Positions 58,993 through 64,000 of a stretch of 64,000 nt of DNA are shown one piece after another. The stretch is from Thalassotalea sp. PS06 (GTDB lineage: Bacteria; Pseudomonadota; Gammaproteobacteria; Enterobacterales; Alteromonadaceae). Below the pieces are notes generated by a model. It was not told the origin of the DNA, did no database searches, and saw only the letters and a program-made list of their open reading frames with translations. The DNA is taken from contig NZ_CP041638.1 in NCBI RefSeq assembly GCF_007197775.1, forward strand, positions 1,798,001 through 1,862,000, in the 5' to 3' direction. The stretch's first letter is position 1; each line of letters opens with the position of its first letter. The translations under genes and the position numbers were made by a program.

Positions 58993-59550
58993 TCAAGGCA
59001 TGGTTTTCATGAACTCTTGAAACTTTTCCTGGGACCGCACGACCCAGCCCGGTGTCCCTTCTCCTTTACCCTCAATAATCAGTTTTGGATGATGGTTAAT
59101 GACTTTTCGCAACTGAGCTTCCTGTTCTTCTTCAATGTCGACAAAGAAGATGTGTTTGCCTTGCTCTAACAGGGTCTGGAAGCGAACAAACTCGACATTA
59201 GGCTTTTGAATACCTATGAAACCGCCTTCCCAGGTACAAAACCCAAGAACGACGATAGCCAGGAAGATAAATGGGATCCAGCCGGCGCTTGAGTGATACC
59301 AGTCGAAAACGTAAGCACTTAACAGAACGATAATGGCGCCAATAGCACCAACAATAGCACCGACTTCTGTTGAGTGAACGACGTCTTTTTTGAGGACAGA
59401 TTCAACTTCATGAAGGTGTCGTCGTTGCACCGCTTCATCGTCTTCGCTTAACACATGAATCTGTGGAAGGGTAAAGCCATTATCGAGTAACTCAGACTCG
59501 AGGCGAGCCAAGTCGTCAAGATCATCGCTTAAATAGTAGTGACGAATCAT
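58993..59550 (-). CDS. Two-helix membrane protein, function unknown
   Basis: A 185-residue protein with a cytoplasmic-looking ferredoxin-like N-terminus (YYLSDDLDDLARLESELLDNGF ... IHVLSEDDEAVQRRHLH), two adjacent membrane helices (about 63-82 and 92-108) and a second small domain. The design (small alpha/beta domains around a glycine-rich GAIVGAIGAIIVLL helix) recalls proteins loosely annotated as general-stress membrane proteins. No neighbour with a fixed function. AGGACAGGAT precedes the ATG. Confidence 0.78.
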   Translation of the reverse strand: MIRHYYLSDDLDDLARLESELLDNGFTLPQIHVLSEDDEAVQRRHLHEVESVLKKDVVHSTEVGAIVGAIGAIIVLLSAYVFDWYHSSAGWIPFIFLAIVVLGFCTWEGGFIGIQKPNVEFVRFQTLLEQGKHIFFVDIEEEQEAQLRKVINHHPKLIIEGKGEGTPGWVVRSQEKFQEFMKTMP

Positions 59551-59753
59551 CCTGTCCTCCTAATACCGATTACGGGACCAAAAAAAAAGTGGCTAATCGC
59601 AAAACATGGTTTTTGTTAGGATATTCGTTGCGAGATTAAACTGCTATTGTAATAGCAATAAATTATAGCAGGCATGGAAAAAGTTGATTAAAAACAATCA
59701 GAAGGTTCCGATAGAAGTGTAAGAGAAGTCAGTAAAAACGGGCCTTGAGAAAC

Positions 59754-59783
59754 AATAAAGGCCCGCAATTGCGAGCCTTTATT
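59754..59783 (-). terminator. Terminator of tRNA-Pro
   Basis: Arms AATAAAGGC and GCCTTTATT with an inner CGCAATTGCG palindrome, about 65 nt after the tRNA 3' end on the minus strand. Confidence 0.72.
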
Positions 59784-59847
59784 AGATACCGATTCCACAA
59801 TACTATCAGTGAGTGGGAAACCACTAAGTGGACTTGGTATAAAATTA

Positions 59848-59924
59848 TGGTCGGAGTGGCAGGACTTGAACCTGCGACCTCACGTCCCCCAGACGCACGC
59901 GCTACCAGACTGCGCTACACCCCG
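59848..59924 (-). tRNA. tRNA-Pro (anticodon GGG)
   Basis: A 77-nt cloverleaf with 3' CCA encoded. Acceptor CGGGGTG pairs with CACTCCG (one wobble), the D arm is GCGCAGTCTGGTAGCGC, the anticodon loop is CTGGGGG with GGG at 34-36, and the T arm is GCAGGTTCAAGTCCTGC. A spurious plus-strand frame across it (containing GLEPATSRPPDARATRLRYT) is the usual antisense shadow of tRNA-Pro genes. Confidence 0.97.
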
Positions 59925-59939
59925 AAAGTATCGATTGGT

Positions 59940-59967
59940 ATGTTAATGATATTCCTTGTGAATGCAA
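59940..59967 (-). promoter_or_regulatory. Predicted promoter of tRNA-Pro
   Basis: On the minus strand TTGCAT, 16-bp spacer, TAACAT, ending 15 nt before the first base of the tRNA. Moderate match to the sigma-70 consensus. Confidence 0.45.
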
Positions 59968-60034
59968 ACATTAAATGGCAAAAACCAGCTAACCGTTTAT
60001 TTATTATTCGCCTCTATCACTTTTTATATTCCCG

Positions 60035-61720
60035 CTATTCCTGTTCCGTTTCTGGTTTTCTATTGTGAACGCTGAATTGGTTGATAAATTTGACCCCTTC
60101 AATCAGTCGAGGGAAATCATCCGATTGTGACAAAGGTGTATCTAGTTGGCTTGAAAAAGATTCAAAATTCCCTTTGTCGTCAACGAATACTGTTTTATCT
60201 TTCTGGAAAATCACAATGCCATCTTGCAACGTATTTGCTAATACTCGATCCGAGGGCAGGTCAAATATATCGCGACCACTGGAATACGATTTTCTATCCA
60301 TGTCACAATTTAGCCAACGCTTCATTAATGTCGCTTGCATATCCATATGGGACGCGAGTTCCATTACCGCATCATCTGAACGCTCTGGCCAGATCACAAC
60401 GCCAGGCTTGGACATAAAACGGGATTCTTTATTTTTATTACCAAGAGAACTAACAAAAATAATATCCTGAGTTTGTTTTTGTTCCTGAGCTAAAAGCAGG
60501 GCATCACTGAACAAAGAAAATTGGTAATCTCCAGGCTCTGCGAAATAAAACACGTATAAGCCGACAGGCAGATTATTAAGCTTTTGCGCCGTTACAAATG
60601 GCGAGATATCGGCAAAATAGCGAGTTTGAGAGAACAAATCACTAAGCCAAACCGGCAACGTCTGCACCTCATCACCAATTATCGCTAACGAGCGACTCAA
60701 TGATTGTTGTTCAAGCAACTGCATTAAAACTGGCGCTTGTTGTTGTGAAACGATTCCATCTTTATAAACGCTTGGCAAGCTATACATTAAATTAAACCAG
60801 GCTTCATTGGCCGTAGAGGCATCGACAAGGTTGGTGATCAATTGGCCACCATTATCCGAACGTCTCAATAACCGTTTTGTCTGCTTTGAGGTTAACGGTG
60901 AATCATTTAACAGGATAAATACTGATTGCTCTGGCACATCTGTAACAGCACATTGATTGCTAACACTTGGGTAATCCGGTGTTTCTACCGAAAATGCCAT
61001 CGGTTGATTTAGTTTATCGATATAACCTTCCTGATTAACCAAACCATATTTGGTTAACAGCGTCTTTGCGGTTGTCGGATAGGAAAGGGGCAACATATTG
61101 TCCTGACGCAAGACACTATATTCAAGCTTTGCATCCGCCCAGATATGCGTTAAGTGGCTAATAAAGAATGACGTTACCCAAATCAGGGCAAAGTAGCGGC
61201 CAATGCCTTTTTGCTGTAATTGTTTTAAATGTTTCCAGGAGTAATTACTGATCACCAGCTCAAACGCTAATATCGCTAATAGCGATACACCAACCAGCCA
61301 GTAAAACGGCACCTGGTAATCACGAAACTGATCTTTTAACAGGCTTAGAATCTTGCCACTGGAGTCAAGATTCAGGTGATAACCTAATTGGCTATAGCTA
61401 ATGCTGTCGATTACCAACAGGGTTAACACCAGAGTAAATATGATTGACGCGGCACCGCGAATAAATCTAATGCGCGGAAACAACAGGGTCAGCGGGAAAA
61501 CTAGCAGGACAAAACCCAAGAAGGTCAAAAATGCCATATGGCTGATCCAGGTGGTTAACATGTAAATGGTTGCGATAAAACCATCCGGTTTACCCTCAAC
61601 AATCAGATAGATAATCGAAATGGCGATAGCGGCAAGGATATTAAAAAACGTAAACCAATGCCCCCAGCTAATGAGCTGCAATAAGCGTTTACTGTATGTG
61701 GTATTTTCGGTGCTGACCAT
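60035..61720 (-). CDS. yejM: YejM/PbgA/LapC-like inner-membrane protein
   Basis: A 561-residue homologue of E. coli YejM, the essential regulator of lipopolysaccharide synthesis that works with LapB and LpxC. The N-terminal DUF3413 membrane part (five helices, about 10-190) keeps LISWGHWFTFFNILAA, HLNLDSSGKIL and PLSYPTTAKTLL at its end. The periplasmic sulfatase-like part (about 245-561) has lost the metal-site sequence expected near the start (E. coli TVDGLNYS; here LLNDSPLTS). It follows yejL by 21 nt. Confidence 0.9.
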   Translation of the reverse strand: MVSTENTTYSKRLLQLISWGHWFTFFNILAAIAISIIYLIVEGKPDGFIATIYMLTTWISHMAFLTFLGFVLLVFPLTLLFPRIRFIRGAASIIFTLVLTLLVIDSISYSQLGYHLNLDSSGKILSLLKDQFRDYQVPFYWLVGVSLLAILAFELVISNYSWKHLKQLQQKGIGRYFALIWVTSFFISHLTHIWADAKLEYSVLRQDNMLPLSYPTTAKTLLTKYGLVNQEGYIDKLNQPMAFSVETPDYPSVSNQCAVTDVPEQSVFILLNDSPLTSKQTKRLLRRSDNGGQLITNLVDASTANEAWFNLMYSLPSVYKDGIVSQQQAPVLMQLLEQQSLSRSLAIIGDEVQTLPVWLSDLFSQTRYFADISPFVTAQKLNNLPVGLYVFYFAEPGDYQFSLFSDALLLAQEQKQTQDIIFVSSLGNKNKESRFMSKPGVVIWPERSDDAVMELASHMDMQATLMKRWLNCDMDRKSYSSGRDIFDLPSDRVLANTLQDGIVIFQKDKTVFVDDKGNFESFSSQLDTPLSQSDDFPRLIEGVKFINQFSVHNRKPETEQE

Positions 61721-61741
61721 AGTGGCAGATTCTATTAATTA

Positions 61742-61966
61742 TTATTTTTGTTGTTTGGTTACGGATTGTGTCAAAGCCTGACAAAAATTCTCTGCGATGG
61801 CTTCACGTTTATCTTCCGGAACCTGATTATTGATAATCGTCGACAGGGTATTTCCAAGACACATAAGGGCCAGGTCGGTAGATACTTCCTGGTCAACTAG
61901 CGAGTCCAGTAAATTTTGGACAATTTTTTCTACACGTTCATTAGAATACTTAGATACAATAGGCAT
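61742..61966 (-). CDS. yejL: YejL (DUF1414) protein
   Basis: A 74-residue protein of the DUF1414 family: [23 protein letters not shown] then [18 protein letters not shown] and a closing [12 protein letters not shown]. The function is unknown. Its place between yejM and divergent yejK matches E. coli. Confidence 0.93.
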   Translation of the reverse strand: MPIVSKYSNERVEKIVQNLLDSLVDQEVSTDLALMCLGNTLSTIINNQVPEDKREAIAENFCQALTQSVTKQQK

Positions 61967-62043
61967 TATTTTTTAAAATTGATGAATTTGAAAGTTAATT
62001 TTAGTTTATCAAAAGCTTCTACAAGATAAAACTGACCGCTGCC

Positions 62044-63090
62044 ATGAGTTTAATGATTAACAAGATCGATTTGCGTTTTGTCGCAAAACCAGAAAACGAA
62101 CCACAAGTGACAATTACTACTGGTGATGCACCTGTAGCCATTACCCCGAAAATCAATGCGTTTATAGAAGATCTGCATACGATATACAACGCTAAAGGCT
62201 CAAAAGCCTATGGTGGATTTAAAGAAAGCCCCGAAGCTTCGGATTTGACACCATTCCATCATAGTTTTGATGACTATCTCAATGAGCAGCTAGCGTTTAA
62301 CGATTTTAGTGACCGTATAGCAAAAGGTTTGGCTGCCGAACTTGAAAAATACGACATGGCCGAAACGGGTTATCTATTAACCTGTCACTATGAAATGTTA
62401 TCGGGTCGCTACCTTTTGGTCGCGATGTTACCAGTAACTGAGCACTTTTATGTCGATGGCGAGTTAAACATCTCTTCAGACCAACATATCGACAGCTCTA
62501 AACTGCAGCTTGCCGCCCGTATCGATTTATTTGATTACGCCGACAATAGCGATAAAAAGCGTTACATCTCGTTCATCAAAGGCCGCGCCGGTCGAAAAGT
62601 GTCAGATTTCTTTTTGGATTTTCTTGGTTGTGAAGAAGGCATCGACCCGAAACAACAAAGTCAGGTGCTGATCAGCGCCGTGGAAGAGTTTGTTAACGTT
62701 CAGCAGTTAGATGCAGAAGAGAAGCAACAGACCCGTAAGGAAATGCTGAACTACTGCAAAGAGCAGCAAACTCTGGGGCAGGACGTTAATCTTCAGGAAT
62801 TATCACAATCATTACCAAACGAAGATAATGGCGACGCGTTTTACCAGTTTTGTCAGAGCAATGACTACCCATTAGAAGAGTCATTTCCACACGATCAGGC
62901 AACCATTAACAAAGCGACCAAGTATTCTGGTTACGGTGCGGGAATAAGTATTAGCTTTGAGCGTAGCCACTTTGGTCAGGATGTAGTGTATAATCCTGCA
63001 AATGAAAGTTTGACGATTCACCGTGTACCACCGAATTTGAAGGATCAATTGTTAAAATTGTTATCCAGTAATACCGATTTGGAAGAATAG
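62044..63090 (+). CDS. yejK: Nucleoid-associated protein YejK (NdpA family)
   Basis: A 348-residue cytoplasmic nucleoid-associated protein. SKAYGGFKE, LTCHYEMLSGRYLLVAMLP, YISFIKGRAGRKVSDFFLDFLGCEEGI and the C-terminal LTIHRVPPNLKDQLLK correspond to E. coli YejK. ATG 62044 is the annotated-type start (MSLMINKIDL). Divergent from yejL with a 77-bp gap, as in relatives. Confidence 0.95.
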   Translation: MSLMINKIDLRFVAKPENEPQVTITTGDAPVAITPKINAFIEDLHTIYNAKGSKAYGGFKESPEASDLTPFHHSFDDYLNEQLAFNDFSDRIAKGLAAELEKYDMAETGYLLTCHYEMLSGRYLLVAMLPVTEHFYVDGELNISSDQHIDSSKLQLAARIDLFDYADNSDKKRYISFIKGRAGRKVSDFFLDFLGCEEGIDPKQQSQVLISAVEEFVNVQQLDAEEKQQTRKEMLNYCKEQQTLGQDVNLQELSQSLPNEDNGDAFYQFCQSNDYPLEESFPHDQATINKATKYSGYGAGISISFERSHFGQDVVYNPANESLTIHRVPPNLKDQLLKLLSSNTDLEE

Positions 63091-63100
63091 ACAGGTTAGG

Positions 63101-63119
63101 ATACTGCCGCAGTATTTCT
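63101..63119 (+). terminator. Possible short terminator of yejK
   Basis: Six-base-pair hairpin ATACTG-CCG-CAGTAT followed by TTCTC. Short and with a weak T tail, so tentative. Confidence 0.35.
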
Positions 63120-63169
63120 CAAATTTTCATCAACTATATTTTAACTAGTTAGATCTTACGGAATTATTA

Positions 63170-64000
63170 ATGACGACTCTTACGATTACTCGCCCTGACG
63201 ACTGGCACGTTCACCTACGCGATGGCAATGTTTTACCGGATACGGTAAGAGACATAGGTCGCTATTTTGGTCGCGCTATTGTTATGCCTAACCTGGTTCC
63301 ACCGGTGATGAATACGGAACAGGCGATTGCATATTATGATCGCATTCAGGAGGCGAATACCTCTGATACGTTTGAGCCGTTAATGGTGTTGTATCTAACG
63401 GATAACACCACCAGTGAAGATATCCGCGAAGCCAAAGCCTCTGGCAAAGTATTTGCCGCCAAACTTTATCCTGCGGGCGCAACTACAAACTCTGCTTCTG
63501 GCGTGACCGATGTTAAAAACATTTATTCAGTGCTTGAAACCATGCAAGAAGAAGATCTACCACTATTGTTGCACGGCGAAGTCACCGACAGCCATATTGA
63601 TATCTTCGATCGTGAAAAAGAATACATCGAGCGCATTTTAAAGCCGGTTGTGGCTAAATTCCCGACGCTTCGTATCGTACTGGAGCACATCACCACAAAA
63701 GATGCCGTGGATTTTGTTAATCAGGCGGGTGCAAACATCGCTGCAACGATTACCGCTCACCATCTTTTGTTTAACCGCAACCATATGCTGGTTGGTGGTA
63801 TCCGTCCACATTACTTCTGCTTACCGGTTTTAAAGCGTAACATTCATCAGCAGGCATTAATTGAAGCGGCAACCAGTGGTAGCACGAAATTTTTCTTAGG
63901 GACAGATTCTGCACCACATACCAAAGAAGCTAAAGAAAGCGCTTGTGGTTGTGCGGGGTCGTATACAGCACACGCTGCAATTGAGTTATACGCAGAAGTG
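63170..64000 (+). CDS. pyrC: Dihydroorotase (partial, C-terminus outside window)
   Basis: Pyrimidine pathway enzyme closing carbamoyl-aspartate to dihydroorotate. The first 277 codons are in the window; the usual length is about 345. Metal ligands are visible in [10 protein letters not shown] (two His), the carboxylated lysine in [16 protein letters not shown] (His), LEHITT (His) and LGTDSAPH (Asp and His). The start ATG 63170 has a weak ACGGA 8 nt upstream. Class II, E. coli-like type. Confidence 0.97.
   Translation, partial: MTTLTITRPDDWHVHLRDGNVLPDTVRDIGRYFGRAIVMPNLVPPVMNTEQAIAYYDRIQEANTSDTFEPLMVLYLTDNTTSEDIREAKASGKVFAAKLYPAGATTNSASGVTDVKNIYSVLETMQEEDLPLLLHGEVTDSHIDIFDREKEYIERILKPVVAKFPTLRIVLEHITTKDAVDFVNQAGANIAATITAHHLLFNRNHMLVGGIRPHYFCLPVLKRNIHQQALIEAATSGSTKFFLGTDSAPHTKEAKESACGCAGSYTAHAAIELYAEV

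Noticed and set aside
59745..60068. Plus-strand frame over the tRNA-Pro region
   Set aside because: Its centre (GLEPATSRPPDARATRLRYT) is the translation of the antisense of tRNA-Pro, a very common false gene.

Overview
The window looks like chromosomal DNA from a marine gammaproteobacterium of the order Alteromonadales, with Colwelliaceae or a neighbouring family as a guess. The evidence is the set of recognisable housekeeping neighbourhoods (lrp-ftsK-lolA-rarA-crcB-serS, sppA/ansA with a nearby ydjA-type nitroreductase, yejK/yejL/yejM), the moderate A+T content and the repertoire of small lipoproteins. The genus cannot be fixed from the sequence alone. No phage, plasmid, CRISPR array or transposase gene was seen. 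Two genes run off the window: trxB at the left edge and pyrC at the right edge.

Layout. 1-9.3 kb: trxB (partial), ald divergent from lrp, then a tight co-directional run ftsK, lolA, rarA, crcB, serS. 9.6-15.6 kb: carbon metabolism, with gapA divergent from gnd, then msrB and a second, long-form GAPDH, followed by a small thioredoxin-like protein. 15.6-22.5 kb: a lipoprotein, a cytosolic-type M14 carboxypeptidase, an AGCS amino-acid symporter, and a three-gene unit ending in a large DUF349 coiled-coil protein. 22.5-34.7 kb: the accessory part, with a hairpin-rich tandem repeat array, many lipoproteins and small membrane proteins, a WG-repeat protein, a methionine-rich outer-membrane-like protein next to a DUF2946-like protein, and an amidohydrolase/SnoaL-like/GT51 operon. 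34.7-42.4 kb: ansA, sppA, a DoxX protein, a second hairpin array, a PhzF protein, a nitroreductase and asnS. 42.6-47.8 kb: the complete late biotin pathway, bioA divergent from bioBFCD, with a candidate BirA operator between them. 47.9-53.0 kb: hydrolases, pepE and a solitary HicB-like protein. 53.0-58.8 kb: a caa3-type cytochrome c oxidase operon with a subunit II carrying two haem c domains and two subunit III-like proteins, plus SCO. 59-64 kb: a membrane protein, tRNA-Pro(GGG), the yejM/yejL/yejK cluster and pyrC.

The most unusual material is non-coding. At 22731-23392 three tandem units each contain a run of short hairpins, and differences between units tend to preserve base pairing. At 38701-38896 a second array has hairpins with different stems but a shared loop of the type (A/G)TCC(A/C)T. 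A MITE-like element occurs twice (12853-13110 and 27506-27780); its terminal inverted repeats co-vary and its internal hairpin keeps a UNCG-type loop. The first copy forms the 3' end of msrB and supplies its stop codon. Start codons were revised from the longest open frame where a ribosome binding site or family alignment supported an internal ATG.
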